Assembly (NCBI RefSeq): GCF_014356525.2
Contig: NC_052516.1
Coordinates: forward strand, 28,378,854 to 28,442,853
Source: Nilaparvata lugens
Taxonomy: Eukaryota > Arthropoda > Insecta > Hemiptera > Delphacidae
Direction of reading: 5' to 3'
DNA: 64,000 nt
Below the pieces are notes generated by a model. It ran no database searches and was not told the origin of the DNA. It saw only the letters and a list, made by a program, of their open reading frames with translations. The stretch's first letter is position 1, and every line of letters starts with the position of its first letter. Position numbers and translations under genes: made by a program. Shown one piece after another: positions 25,323 to 38,813 of this stretch.

Positions 25323-28300
25323 ATGACGTCTCTATACAACAACACAATAACAAGATATTATGACTTCGTATTCACAGACTTAGGAGGTAAGTAAAACATA
25401 AATATCCAATAATTCTTCAATATGAGGAATTTTCCATTGACATTACGCCCTGTTGAAAAATAGGATAGAAAAATATTATATTGAGATCATCTGACTATTG
25501 TCTAAAAATGTATATAATTGAAAACATTTTCTACAGCTCAGCTAATAATAATATTCGTATGGTTTTTTTGGTGGGGAGACCCTGACGGAAGTTCTACCTC
25601 GCCTGAATATATCATTTAAGCCGTCACTGGGCCTTAGAACTGTCATACTTCAGCCGGGACCGACAGTTTAACTATTGAAAGCTCAGCTAACACGATAAAA
25701 CTCTAAAAATATCAGATTTTTTGAGCCAATGTTTTATTCTGATTACAAGAAGATAATCGAATTTTCTAATCGGTGTTGTTGCTATTTATTGAAATTTTCG
25801 TTTTTCTTCTAATATACTACCACATTTTCAACCATTTTCAAACATTCATCATTATCTGTAATTTTTCTCCATTATTTACAATCATTCTTTCTCATCCCTT
25901 CCCTGTTCATCTGTGTCTCTGAGCTCTATTCAGCTTTTTTTCCTCTTTAGCTCTCTCCTCCTTCTTTTCCTCCTTATCCTTCTTCTTCTTCTTCTTTTTC
26001 TTCTCTCTGTAGCTCTCTTTATCTCCTTAATTCCCTTCTTCATCTTTTTTCATTCTCTCTCTGTAGCACTCTTCTCCTCCTTCTCTTTTCTTTGTAGCTC
26101 TCTCCCTTGTCTTTTTTCTTTCTCTTTAGCTTTCTCATTTACTTTCTCGTCTCTCTTATCAATTCTCCACTTCACATTCTCTTTCTCTCAAAAACTCTTC
26201 ACTCTACTTTTTAAATTCCTATCAAATACTCCCTTTCTTACTACCAAGATCTGAACGTTTTCCCTTTTTATCGGCCAATTTTCCCTCCTGATATTCCCCA
26301 AAAACGATTCTCTATTTTTTTCTCCAATTCCACTCACATTCATCTCTGAATATCACAAGCATTGCAAATTCAATTCACTTATTCACTGTAAATCGACTAT
26401 TCAACTAATTCACATTCTTCAACATTATTTAGTATCTTCATGCTTCCTATGGAAATATGATTGAATTTTCTCTTGACAGAGACAGTGAGAACTATTCTAT
26501 TAATTTAAGGAAAAGTCTTTTTGAGATGTCTTGAATAGATGTCACTATCCAAGTAATAGAATAGTGTAACTATCACTCATCATGTGAAGCGCTTTTGGAC
26601 GTCATATCCATCTTCAACACAATTTTTTCAACTAGAAGTTTACCAATTTACATGGTTGAGTGGTAGAGTGGACATTACTGTTCAAACTCAGCCACGTCAA
26701 CAAATAGAAAAGACATTCTATTTTATAATGTTTTATTTCACTGTAAAGATAAATAAAAACGTTATTATTTAGAAAATATATGGACTTTTTTATTTCATTT
26801 TCAGATCCAAGAACCAATCACTGGCTGCTTCTAGGGAGCCCTATGCCTGGTGCCACCATTCTAGGATTGTACCTTTACTTTGTCCTGTCATGGGGACCCA
26901 GGTACATGCTACACAGAAAGCCTTACGACCTACAAAACACCCTCGTAGTATATAACTTCATACAAGTATTGGCCAGTATATGGCTATTCTGGGAGGTGAG
27001 TAGAAACTGGAGATTCTTGAAATATTCACTATTATCACTAGAAATACGACTTAATTATCTTGAAATGTTCAATATTTCTGAGTGAGAGACAAACTCTTAT
27101 TCCGAGCTCCATTAACAATGTTTTCAGACCAATTTATTGTAATAATATTATGAAACTCCTGGTGTTTTCCCTTGTGGATGCAGAGTTTTTAACTTTTGTA
27201 TCTTTCACTTTTTGTGTAGTTGAGAAGTTGATATAGTGGTAATTATTCATATTGAATGAAAAATACTAAGAAATTATAAGTCTATCAGAGATTGACAATG
27301 GTGTAATAACCGAAACCGGTCTTTCTAAGTATCAATAAATCTGTGGTTTTTGACAATTTCTTAGTCTTTTTCATTCAATATCTTGTATCTTTGAACATTT
27401 ATTCAAATAGTTGTTAAATTCATTTTTATTGATAAGGTGACTGATCCCAGTTAGATGAGTATTGGAGAGTATGAATGATTGGATATGAATTTCTTCCACT
27501 TCTTTATCTACGATAAAGTATCTGGAGAGTACTGTTGTTTCAAATATATTCTCTCATGTACTGTCTATCATTAATGAGCTGGAAGTTTTGAAGACTCACG
27601 CATTTTAAAATACAGGAATAATCCTCCAATTCATTGAATATAGTTATGATATAATTGACATATCCATTGAATTGGATCGAAGTTTGCCAATAACTGTGAA
27701 CCATTCTTCTCTCGTAATCATTCTCCTATTACCAAGAGTTTATTAGAAAGAAGAATAATTTTAAAAAATGAAAAGGGCACTGAATAAGAGACAGAAAATA
27801 AAGAGAATTAATTTATTAAGGAATTTGCTCTCTCAAACAGGCAGTTTAACATTAATTTTCATTCTTTCCTGAGACACAGAGATTGTGTGAAATAGATTGA
27901 GCAGTAGTCTTGCTAATTCTCGCTCAACCACTTTGTTTGGTTTTGGAATTGATAAATTTCCATCGAAATTACTTCTTTAAATGGAATAGAAACACACATA
28001 TATTATCAAATTCTAGTGTTATTTGCTACAGGACCATGGTTTTGTGACGACATAGGTTACATTTTCAATCTGTGTGGTTACGAAACCTTGATCCTGTACC
28101 AAATAGCACTAGAATTTGATAATTAACGTTTGTTTTTATTCCATTATGGAACGGTTCTACAACATTGACAGTGACTCAGTCGACTTCTTAAAATTATAAT
28201 CCCTATCATGCCATGTTGTATACATTCTAACTCTACTCAGGGCTATACTATCTCATTACACATTCTTATTTGTTAATTTTCAGGCGATGGACGCAGCCTG

Positions 28301-31300
28301 GTGGACGAGGTACAGTTGGAAATGCGAGCCCGTTGATTGGTCGAGAAGTCCTGAAGCCATGAGGATAGCTTGGGCATTCTACATGTACTTCATAGCCAAA
28401 ATATCAGAGCTACTTGACACTGTACGTATCCCAATACAACAATTTTTCATTTTAAATATTGAATTTTTCAATTTTTCATTAAATACAATTTTTAGTCATG
28501 AGACCCATTGATGGCTTCCACGAGGATTGATGGCATTTCCAATATCAGGAAAGATAGGACTTTCTCTGTAAGGATTCCCACCAATCAAAAATTCTTACCA
28601 ATATTTTTTTCATCTATATAAATGTGAAATAAGATAATTACCAGATACCTGCTTCATAAGGGTGATATTCACTTCATCTAGATTCTAGTTGACCAAGAAC
28701 TAACCTGAGTAGACAACTTCAGTGCGTCAAGTTTCCAATATGTCGAGCCCCTGCTGCATTCAAAAAAAGTCCAGTAAAGCAGTCAGTAAAACAGTACCTA
28801 GTAGAGCCTGCAATAGCAGAATCTATACATAATATCTTTGTGAATATTATACAAGTACAAATTTAATTGAATATCGACTTTACTTGAAATCCATCCTCAC
28901 ATTTATAAAAACAAATAAAACCAATATCTTTACAAACTTACAACATGATTATCAAACCAGACACCGAATAAATTACGGATATAACTTTCCCAGATCAACC
29001 TTAACGTCACTGAACAGTAATCCCTTTATACTTGCCCATTTGATTTATCGAAACCTCCCACAAACAATCATAGATGCAGAAGAACTTGGTGCTGCCGCCT
29101 ACAAAAAGAGAGTAGGTTTTTGGCTCCGCTCAATCGGCCCGGGTGGCCGCCGCGGCGCTGCTGGAGCCGCCATATAGGTCACACGAAGCAATTGGCACAT
29201 GCTCAATCACAAACCTCACTAGTTTGTGATTTTGTGTTTCAAGCCCTTCATGCCTCACCTGAGTATCTTTTATTTTTTTTGATTATTTATATTCTGCTTT
29301 TATATTGTACTTTCTATTTAATGTTGTTAAATCGTTAGTTCAGATAGCTCACCAGAAGATGAAGTATTCTGAGTCGGGTACTTGTGCTGTGTGAATCGTC
29401 ATTGATACAGTTTGTATTTTATACATTACGATTACAGGATTTAACATATTTTTTTTATCGGTTAAGCTTGAATCAATATAAATTATTGACTGTAGTTTTT
29501 GCACTTGTGTTACCTGTATAGATTGTGTACTCTTTCCCCGCGCACGGATCAACAGTCAATGCGGGGAAATAATTATTCCATAATTATTCTGTTCTATATT
29601 GTTCATTGTTTTTGTATTGGAATAAAGAAATTGAATTGAATATTACTCAATTGATGTATAATGTACTTGAGAAAAACCTCGATAAATTGAAAGCTTCTAG
29701 GAGTTTTCGTCATGAAGTTTTCTCTTAGCATGAACGAGATTAGTATGAGCTACAGAAGCTGAACTACAACACGCTGAACAACAGAAAAACTGTACTCTTC
29801 ATATGATTACTTTAGACTTGGGAGGGACATGCGCAGCAGAGAAGGCATACAGTGGCAGGGATACAACGGCGGCGATTTTGCCGTTCTGAACCGGCCACCG
29901 TTCTCTAATTTCTAGTGAGTATTCAAGCGCTGATGTATAACTCACGAAGTTTCCTATCTGAAAGCCTTGAGTCGACTGACTCTAATCGACAAATTGGCAA
30001 CCGCGCTTCTACCTATGACTCAATCCATCACTGTAATTGGTTGATCTCTCTCCATTTCTTTGCGCCGCATATTCCTCCAAGTCAAATGTAATTTTGTACG
30101 GAGTATAGTGAGTTTTCCGTCTCTCGTGGAGAATTATTTTTCAATTTATTGTAGAATGTACAACCAATATCAATCCTGCACCTATTCTAGCTTTCCAATG
30201 ATAACTTCTTCGAAATTCAAAATTCATCAGTCATATCTCGAATACGTATTCTCTGAGTGTTAATCTTTGGTGAAAACAGAAATTTTAAACTTAACCTCAC
30301 TTTGGACTATTTATGTGCCAAAATCAAGGAATTGAAGAAGTTTTGGGCAATTGCCTGTTTCTCTTTCCAAATATCGTGTTTGTGACTGTTCTAATGAATA
30401 AATAAATAAATAACCTTCAGAATACTTAAGAATTTTCTTGTATTTTCGGCAGGTTTTCTTCGTGCTGAGGAAAAAAGACCGTCAGATCACGTTTCTGCAC
30501 ATGTACCATCACACGGTGATGCCGATGATCTCATGGGGAGCAGCTAAATATTACCCGGGTGGTCATGGCGCTTTCATCGGGATGATCAACAGCTTTGTTC
30601 ACATAATCATGTACACGTACTACATGATGGCCGCCATGGGACCTCAGTTCCAGAAGTACCTCTGGTGGAAGAAGTACATCACTACTCTCCAACTGGTAAT
30701 TATTGTTCATTTTCTCGGATAAAACAAAGTGGGGCTCAATTCAGAACAAGAATGTCAGCATTATCTCATTAACATCAATGCTCTCTGTATGATATAGTGT
30801 GGTCTAGTGAATATAGCGCATGCTTAGCAGCCTAGAGGTCCCGGTTTTAAACCCACAAATGAACAAAAGTTTCTTGCCAGGTGGTGAATTAGGTGGATGT
30901 TACCAGGTCACTACCACGTATTATTAGATGGGCACGTTAAATGTCGGTCCCAGCTGATATGATCAGTCCTGAGGCACATCGACGGCGATGTTACATTCAG
31001 GCTGTGTGGGATCTTCCCGTAAAGGACTCCCCACCATCAAAAGGCAAAACAAATTTATCATCTAAAAATTCAATTCACTTTTACTGGAATACTTCCCAGT
31101 TGTAATTCAACCAGTGTTGAGTGTTGACTGTTCAAAGCGGTTCAATATCCAAGAAGATACATTTTATTTTTAGATATTCCACTAATTTTTTCATAGGACA
31201 TTTTATTTAAAACCCTGAAAATATGTAGCAAAGTTCATTCTGCCTCGTCCATACACTGCAGGACATGAATTTTTTCAAATTTATTGCCCGTGAAAGGTTC

Positions 31301-32195
31301 CTTCTAATGATTTGTAGCCTATTTGTCTCATTTAAGGTTTTAGCTGTTCACTATGTACTATATGAACTTGTAAGTGTCTGAGTAGTATAGAGAATGAAGA
31401 ATGTGGAATAGTGAGTGATAAACCAATATAAGTAAATTAATAAAAACAATATTAAACTATTGTAGTACCCTTTATTTTTTCTAAAACTTAAAAACAGTTC
31501 AACGACTAGTCAAAGTATTTTCATTTTCAAGTTTTTGAAAAATAAAGAGTACAACAAGATTTTTACATTGTTTTTATTGATTTGCTCGAAAGTATCCCAT
31601 ATAAGTGAAGTGTTTCTACCAATACAAGTTATTATAAAGTCATTCACATTTTTAAAAATTCATTTTTCAGAGTCAATTCTGCCTGGCCTTCCTGCATTCC
31701 TTCCAGCTGCTTATCTACGACTGCGAATATCCACGCTGGTCGCTATTCCTCATCATGCCAAACGCCGTATTCTTCTACTACTTGTTCAATGACTTCTACA
31801 ACAAAGCCTATGGAATAGATGACAGCAGACAACGGAGAAAACCAGAATCAAGCAACGAGAAACCTGAATCAAATGGCACCGCAAATGGACACGCATCAAA
31901 ATCAAATGGACATGTGACTAAATCAAATGGCACCGCAAATGGACACATGTCTAAATCAAACGGCGCCGCAAATGGACATGTGTCTAAATCAAATGGACAT
32001 GTATCCACATCAAACGGTAATTTGAACCAAAGGAATGGACAGGCTACAACGTCAAATGGACATGTGACAACAGCAAACGGCCATGTGAGCAGATCAAATG
32101 GACATGTCCCAAACACAAATGGAAACATTGCGAACGGCAATGCAAGTAATTCCAATGGACAAATACAGAAACAATTGCCAAAGAAAGACCAGTAG
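25323..32195 (+). CDS. Elongation of very long chain fatty acids protein (ELOVL)
   Basis: Five coding exons: 25323-25386, 26805-26995, 28284-28421, 30453-30695 and 31671-32195; all introns are GT-AG and phases agree, giving 386 residues. ELO proteins are ER membrane 3-ketoacyl-CoA synthases that condense malonyl-CoA with acyl-CoA in the first, rate-limiting step of elongation. Family motifs are all present: KISELLDT (124-131, KxxExxDT), the catalytic histidine box HMYHH (147-151), HIIMYTYY, and TLQLSQF across the exon 4/5 junction. Several hydrophobic segments fit the seven-helix ELO fold. Residues about 265-382 are a hydrophilic tail rich in SNGH repeats, about 100 residues more than most ELO proteins. 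The last four residues KKDQ match the KKxx ER-retrieval signal. The ATG at 25323 lies 30 nt after a splice acceptor and is followed by a normal ELO N-terminus. Substrate chain length cannot be read from sequence. Confidence 0.95.
25560..25680 (-). mobile_element. SINE fragment in elongase intron 1
   Basis: Read on the minus strand it has GTCGGTCCCGGCTGA, AAGGCCCAGTGACGGC and GGTCTCCCCACC, in the order seen (as GTCGGTCCCAGCTGA, ATCGACGGCGATG, GACTCCCCACC) in the SINE at 30790-31045. Only the body is present; the tRNA-like head is missing. Confidence 0.55.
25880..26260 (+). repeat. Pyrimidine-rich tract in elongase intron 1
   Basis: C/T-rich with TCTTCTTCTTCTTCTTT and repeated CTCTGTAGCTCTCT words. 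The Leu/Phe/Ser-rich 113-codon frame across it is compositional. Confidence 0.75.
27230..27385 (+). repeat. Single copy of hammerhead-like family 2 (elongase intron 2)
   Basis: Contains AGAGA (27287-27291), TTGACAA, TGGT, ACC, GAA, ACCGGT and C (ending 27321), then TTTCT (27322-27326) able to pair with AGAGA. Flanks ATTCATATTGAATGAAAAA and AATAAATCTGTGGTTTT match the inverted pair at 41568-41800. Unlike the other loci there is only one arm. Confidence 0.65.
27978..28148. repeat. Inverted repeat in elongase intron 2
   Basis: ATTATCAAATTCTAGTG near 28001 is mirrored by CACTAGAATTTGATAAT near 28108. The arms of about 65 bp continue through CTACAGGA/CCTGTA and ATGGAATA/TATTCCAT. Probably a MITE. 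Confidence 0.7.
28795..29640 (+). mobile_element. LINE 3' end in elongase intron 3
   Basis: The frame at 28884-29174 contains YQTRHRINYGYNFP and ILAHLIYRNLPQTI, the pattern (Y-x-T-R-x-R, then a hydrophobic segment and LPxxI) found after the reverse transcriptase domain in many insect non-LTR elements. It is followed by an about 460-bp 3' UTR ending in GGAATAAAGAAATTGAATTG, a typical tail. The element is 5'-truncated and sits sense to the host gene. Confidence 0.6.
30790..31045 (+). mobile_element. tRNA-derived SINE in elongase intron 4
   Basis: GTGGTCTAGTGAATATAGCG resembles a tRNA A box and GGTTTTAAACCC a decayed B box, about 45 bp apart. The body reads GTCGGTCCCAGCTGATATG, ATCGACGGCGATG and GACTCCCCACCATCAAAA. 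A Pol III promoter origin is inferred; no intact tRNA fold is claimed. Confidence 0.6.
31868..32165 (+). repeat. Coding repeat array of the elongase tail
   Basis: Degenerate units around TCAAATGGACATGTGTC encode SNGHV-type units, roughly 12 iterations. Copies differ mostly at synonymous or conservative positions and all keep the frame open to the TAG at 32193. Confidence 0.85.
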
Positions 32196-35100
32196 AAGGT
32201 CTTTTATCATAAGATATCAGTGTGAAACATTCATAAACCTTTTAGGTGAAGATGAACTGAAATTGTATTTGAGAACATTTTCCCTAAACTCTCAGGTTCA
32301 AATTAATATATTATTGGTTGAGACTCACTTGAGTGGATCTTGAAAGAATGATTCAAGTTGCAATCAAGTCGAGGAACTCCAATGACCTTTCAAAAATAAG
32401 TGTCGGTGTGAAAATGGTAAAGGACTTGAGAATTTCATTGATAGTCCATTTCTAGAGAGCTTACAGGTTGAATCTATGGTGTTTATTCTGTGATTGATTC
32501 CAATTTGATATTATAACTTCACATTATTCGCAACTATCTGAACGTCAACCCACCATCAAATTAATGGTTCGATTATTCGAGAAAGACTTCCAGATCCAGT
32601 TTTATAGAATATCATCATTTTGCACTGAAAAAATTCTCGAAAAATTATTTGCTTGGTAGTCTCTACTATTCCTTTATTTACACATAATTTTCCTCTATGT
32701 TGTCTTGGTTTAATACGCATGTATTCTAGAAAATAAAAATTCTATGAATTGATTAATTTAAATGATAAAAATATGATAATTTATTATACTTGTGAGATTT
32801 TAGATTGATTAAGAAATCTTTCACCATGTGCCTGATAACTTGCCTCCACTACAAGCCTGAAACTTGCCTGAAAAATCTCAATCTGTACCTTCCATGACTC
32901 AATTAGATATGAATAAATGTGCTCCATTTATGTAATTTATTAGGATAACAATGAGCATTGTTATATTTATGTAATATTAAGATGAATTTCTTGTAGTTCT
33001 TTTACATCTTCATCTTCTGTACTATTTAAAATCTGGTGGAATTTAAGCTAGAGATTCTGATGTCTTATGTGCCTTCTGTAGACTATTGGATGTATTAATT
33101 GACTGAATTAAAAAAAAATTACCAAGGTATCTAGAATACATTGACATGTATTATAGATACCTTGATATTTACTATATGACAATAATTAAAACAATGAGTG
33201 AAATTCAAGACATGATAGGATTTTCCTCATTCAGTACTCTCGAGGTGTTCCAAATGTGTGATCAATGATTATCAAGGACAAAATATTTTCAAATTCCAAA
33301 TCAAAATTTCATTCAAAAAGTGAGACTAACAATAATTATCATTAGAATGGAAAATATTATGATAAGATCATATAATTAAGATTGTGTTGCAATATTAGAG
33401 TCCAGTAGGGAGGTTTTTCTATTACTATAACTCAATTATTGACATGTGAATTATATATTCTACTATTACTAGCCTAAGTTCATGCTCCTCCATACTGGTT
33501 TTCCTCTTTCATTATATATCATAGTACTTAAAATTGAAAATGATAATTAATATTTCAGAAAAATATGATGTATAATATAGTAGCCTAAAATGTGAATAGA
33601 AATTAGTACACCCATAGTGAATGATCTCCATAGCTTCATCACTGAAGATATGATTTAAAACTGTCCCAAACAAAATATTGAATGATAATAGTAATTTTCA
33701 TGACATAGAGTTAGCCTGAGGTTTTTGGATACTTTTTTTCCACTATGTTAACCAAATGTAAAAGTTACTTTTTCAATAGAGTAGCTAACCGTCCTTAGTT
33801 ACTTGTAGTTACCAATAGCACGTGATTTTGATTTGTTACCTCATCCTAAACTGTGGTCATTAAAAATATAATTATCAATGTTCTGATGTTATTGAGATTT
33901 TCTCATTAAGACTATACTATATAAGACTATACAGGATGTAAATGATGTATAATAGTATCAGAGAAAGATTATTTGATTCATCATTGTGTTGAATTGATCT
34001 TATAATATTCTCAGATTAACCAAATTTGATCAATGAAAATGTGACTCAAAATATGAAGCCTGTAATTTGAGACCAATAGAAAGTACTTGTACCAACTAGG
34101 CACCATAAAGATCAAAAATGATTCTGTGAAATATATCAATATCATAATGAACTTCAATATTGATAGATATAATAAATTAATATTTATTCTGACAATAGAA
34201 AATTATATATTATTTCATAATCATAAAATAGAGTTATCAATTATTGTTATTTATAGGTACTTTTATATCTATTAGTCTGTATCGTGTAAATATAATGAAT
34301 TAAGGATCTTTTCGGAGTGAATTCTCTTACCTATCTGATCAATAATAAATTTTAGTTTTTTTAAGATTAGTTTCAAGTTTTATTTCGTTGCTATTATATG
34401 CAACAATTAAGTCTTGTGTGTATAAATGGTTACACCATTACAGTGAAGTTTGATATTCTGGTGGTTCATTATATTTTTTCATAGGTTACAAACGATTTAG
34501 CAACGTTGCGGAGATGAAAAGGTTGGAGCTATCAACTTTGTCAAATAAGGTACAAGGATAGCAAATCATATTGATCAGACTGCTTGCTTTATAAATAAAA
34601 TTTCACCATGGGCTATAATATAAACTCAACTCCAATACAACTAAAACTCAGTACAAAGTGGATTTACTGTAGGAGTTACCAGTTACCACATTATACAATA
34701 TGGTTCTCTTCATTTTCAGTATATTGAATAGGCATGCGTGATAATGTGACAATAGGTATGGCTGCAAAAAATAGTTTCAATTATTTCTGAGAAACTTTCT
34801 CGCTTTCACCACCAACTTATCTTTTAAAACAAAAATGTTTCTACCATGTCGAAAATTTCATGTTTTCTGCTGGAAATGTCTCGACATTGATGAACATAAT
34901 AATTGATTAAAAAATTACTATAGGTCGGATAAAAATTATCCAGACACAAATAGAGAGGAGACATTCTCCTCGCTAATTTGATATAAAATTATTACGCATT
35001 ACGATGCCCCATGATTCTGAGAGAAGTGATATTCAAAAGAAAAACAAATCTTCCCGATATTCCCAAGTTTATCATGAAAGTTAAATTTCCTTTTAATCCT

Positions 35101-35230
35101 TCAACCCTGAAACTTCTTTAGCACTACTAGGATGTCGGGGATAATATTCTACATCCAATTCTGACGTTGAATTGAAAATTTGAGAAAGTTGCAATTTCAC
35201 ACGATTTGGCAACCCTGTAATTTCTTCGGA
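32196..35230. other. Elongase 3' UTR and intergenic DNA
   Basis: AT-rich. No coding signal. Near 34490-34590 is a decayed piece related to the MITE interior at 54040-54130 (words GCAACGTTGC and GGATAGCAA). Confidence 0.4.
32912..32917 (+). terminator. Candidate elongase polyadenylation signal
   Basis: AATAAA about 715 bp after the stop codon. It is the first canonical hexamer I noticed downstream; others near 34345 and 34595 are also possible. Confidence 0.35.
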
Positions 35231-36130
35231 TAGCGGGCCTCAAAGTTAGTAGACAGAAGGTTGGTCACTCATCTATAGTATTTTAGTTGAAATGCAATTG
35301 GAGTGGGGGAACTGCAGCCGTGACGTAGGCTGTAGTACAGAGTAGGCAGAATATCGCATTCTTGAAAATCATACGGTGACCTATAGTCAAATTATATAAC
35401 ACAAACATTTTCTGACATGCAAGCTTTCTGTTTCTGCTTTACATTAATCATCAAAACATTTGAATAATACAAGCATTTTGCAATATAAAAGCAAAAAACC
35501 CACCTACTAACCTTCCTTTCAAACCCTTAAGATTTCTTTATCTTCTAGGTCGTGTTTATATTTTGTAGTTTGGCTATATATACATCAGCTTGTGAATTTG
35601 GGGGATGAGATATTTTGATTCTCGTAGAACATGTGCTCTATACCAGCATGTGTTTAGTGCATTTATATGAATGAAATTCATTGGATTTATCGGGATCGGT
35701 TTATTGTTTTATTGCAATGCATTGGTTTATCAAGATTTTTTATGGGTTAATCCGAAATTATAATAGTATAACGTTGTCTACTAACGCTTTTCCAGCTTAT
35801 TAACTTTTTCGTGTCACGTGTTTAGATTCTTGAAAAACTTTCAAATTCATTTTATTCATACAAGTTGAATGAACTTGAAATATTAAAAAACATCATTAGA
35901 ATCGGTGATTAATTCGCTATAAGCATGGAGAATTTTTAAGTTCTAGGCCAATCTTGAGGGGATTAAACGACGATGTATTTGAAGATACAGTGAATAAACT
36001 GTATGCTCAGTGTGTGGTTACTCTATCACTTTTTTACTACACGTGACGTCACGCTGGCATTCCCCCCACCACTTCGAATCTTACACCTGTGAGTGATCAA
36101 CCTTCTGTCTACTAACGTTGAGCGGGCCTA
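35231..36130. mobile_element. About 900-bp TIR element between the two genes
   Basis: GTTAGTAGACAGAAGGTTG at about 35246 is mirrored by CAACCTTCTGTCTACTAAC at about 36099. Outside these lie GCGGGCCTCAA and TTGAGCGGGCCTA. Complementarity covers about 40 bp per end. There is no transposase frame. Confidence 0.7.
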
Positions 36131-36650
36131 GTATCAACTTATTTCACACAGACTATAGTAAAGTGGAAATCGCATTGAAGATTTCCAACCTCCGATAGGA
36201 AAAAAACCTGAAGAAAGAGAAGAAGAAGGTATTGCATTAAGAAACTCATTCCTAAGAAAAAACACATATTCTTGGTTATAATAATAATTATTGAGCCTAG
36301 TACCATCTTTTTGGGAAAAATATTAGTTTATTAGTATCCATGTTTTGAAGAAAAATATCATGGTCATGAGAGACATTGACGACTAAAATAGAAACATATA
36401 TTATTCCTTACCCAATAGATCTGGTTCACTCACAATCATTTATTTGATTTTGTACTTGACGTGAGAATGAAGAAAGGAATAACTCAATATCAGGAATGGT
36501 GGGACATGAGACGTTTGCGTACAGGACTCTATAATACCAACTAAACTATTGAAATACGAAATTTTTTATAATCATGTTTAAAATATTATCGGAGAGGAAC
36601 AAAGCATTTGAATTACGAACTGTTAATAAATTTATAATTTATTTGTCATT

Positions 36651-36808
36651 ATCTAATACACATTAGTAGAATCACTTTCTTACTAGTACAAATATTCATT
36701 ACCTATATATAATATATATATACTGCTCTATCTAATACACATTAGTAGAATCACTTTCTTACTAGTACAAATATTCATTACCTATATATAATATATATAT
36801 ACTGCTCT
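36651..36808. repeat. 79-bp tandem duplication
   Basis: TCTAATACACATTAGTAGAA and the 60 bp that follow (through TATATACTGCTCTA) occur twice head to tail with no differences seen, so the duplication is very recent. Confidence 0.85.
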
Positions 36809-37788
36809 ATAAATATTACAGTCGTTGTATAATATCTTCTCAAGTTATTATTATAATAATTAATTATCCTATTACAAATATATATTCACAAACGTTAAAT
36901 ATACAGTATGACGTGGTTTTAATCATTCAATTCATTGCTCTTGAACGATTTGACGATAGAATAAACTCCATTTGAATTTACTTAGCATTATGAATTAGTA
37001 CTCAAACAGATTATGAAAAATAGTAAATTCCTAAAAAAGGCTATTTACTCAGTCTTCAATCAGAGAAATCCTCAACCGTATGATAACAAGAACAATTACT
37101 TCAGATTAACTACAGTATTACCTGATATTATTAATAAAATTACTGGAAAAATAATTTTGGTCCATAGTAATTTCATTTAATTAATTATGTCGGACTAATT
37201 ATGTACAATATGATTACATCGATGTTCCATAATAATCATTATTCATAATTATCATTTATCAATCTATTAAGAATGAATTCAAGACAACCTATGGTATCCT
37301 ATTTATACTAGATACAGAGTAGAATTCAAGTTACCACGTACAATATACTATCTTGTTATACATCATTATTTTCTAACAATATTGAGTTGGAAAGCTGAAT
37401 TTTTGTCGCAAAAATGATATCTAAGACCATAATTGAGCCAAATACTGTACCTAAGAGATATATTATCATGGACTGTTTTTACATAGCACACAGATTAAGG
37501 TTTATTTAAATTCATTCTGAAAAAATAATTAATTGACAAAAGTATACAATAAAAAATATACATTAATTGTAATATTTACAATACGTTAATGAACCTAGGC
37601 ACAACTTGAACTAAGAAATTATTCAATAATATTATTCTGAATTCGTTTCTCAAATCTATTGAACAGAGCTGAATGCTTTTTTTCGCTATCAGTTGACCAA
37701 AGTTTGGATAATCATTCAGAAAAAAACAATAACAGTTACAATTTATCTCTACCAATTTACATGGCCTTATGTATTCTTCATTGATTAA

Positions 37789-37794
37789 TTTATT
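37789..37794 (-). terminator. Candidate ABCG polyadenylation signal
   Basis: AATAAA on the minus strand, about 580 bp after the ABCG stop codon. A second one lies at about 37501-37506. Confidence 0.25.
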
Positions 37795-38370
37795 AATAAT
37801 ACAATGGCATGAATGAATTAAAAAAGCCTAGAGAGTTTATAGACTATTCAAAACTCACAATATTCATACATTAAAGCTACTCTTAAAATTATTGACCTGG
37901 AAAATTAAAACCAATAATGTTGCAAGAAATGAGAGTCTCATCTTATTTGGAAATTCTAGCTCTACATTCTCTTGTATTTCTTCCTGTTCAAGCTATTTTC
38001 CATTATCTAGTTGACACTTTCAAAGAACAGTTTGTGCTTGACTAACTTTGTTGGCTCATTTTAGTCATCATCCCAATTTGATGTTGTCTCACTCTGCCAA
38101 CGTTAACTTTTTTGTGGTCCCACTTTGTTGACATCTTAATTTGTTGTCAACCCACTTGACTCATTTTGTAAATTGACTCACTTTGTCGGCCAGCCTCTTA
38201 GTCATCGTCCCACTTTGATCTCACTTTGTTATCGACCCACTCTGATGTCACTTTGTCGTCGACCCACTCTGACTGAAGCCGTACCTGGAAATCAGATGCT
38301 TCAAACTGTCAGAATTTCTCCTCAATAACTCAGTTTCCAATTCAACCAATGCTGTCAGTTTGATGTGAAT

Positions 38371-38698
38371 CTAGTGAGGATGATAGATATATCTTTTCAG
38401 TTTATCTTCTTTCTTCCACGCCGGAGTCGGGGATCTGAAGAGGAAGATGACAGTATGCAGAACAGCCATAGCCAGGGCAATAATCACTGGCGGCCAGTAG
38501 GGCAGTACTTGCGTCCAGTTGAAGGGTACAGCTGACTTGGGAGAGAGACCGTAGAAAGAGAGAGCAGCAGTGCCGTTCGGTATAGGACAGGGCAGTTGGA
38601 CTATGATGTCTTGCTGCTGGACCTGAAAGAAAGAAATTCAACATTTTATTTCCACAATTATTCATTCATTTATTTATTTATTTTTTTATTTACCGTAT

Positions 38699-38749
<51 letters not shown>

Positions 38750-38781
38750 TTATTATTTATTTATTATTTATTTATTTATTT

Positions 38782-38813
<32 letters not shown>

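Larger units (their letters stand above)
36131..38370. other. Intergenic DNA and presumed 3' UTR of the ABCG gene
   Basis: AT-rich, no coding signal. A repeated vocabulary (CACTTTGT, GACCCACT, TTGTCGTCG) at 38090-38275 is a degenerate short tandem repeat just after the ABCG stop codon. Confidence 0.4.

Noticed and set aside
25913..26254. 113-codon frame in elongase intron 1
   Set aside because: Purely pyrimidine-tract composition, inside a well-defined intron.
31808..32155. 115-codon antisense frame rich in CPFD repeats
   Set aside because: Mirror image of the repetitive elongase tail.
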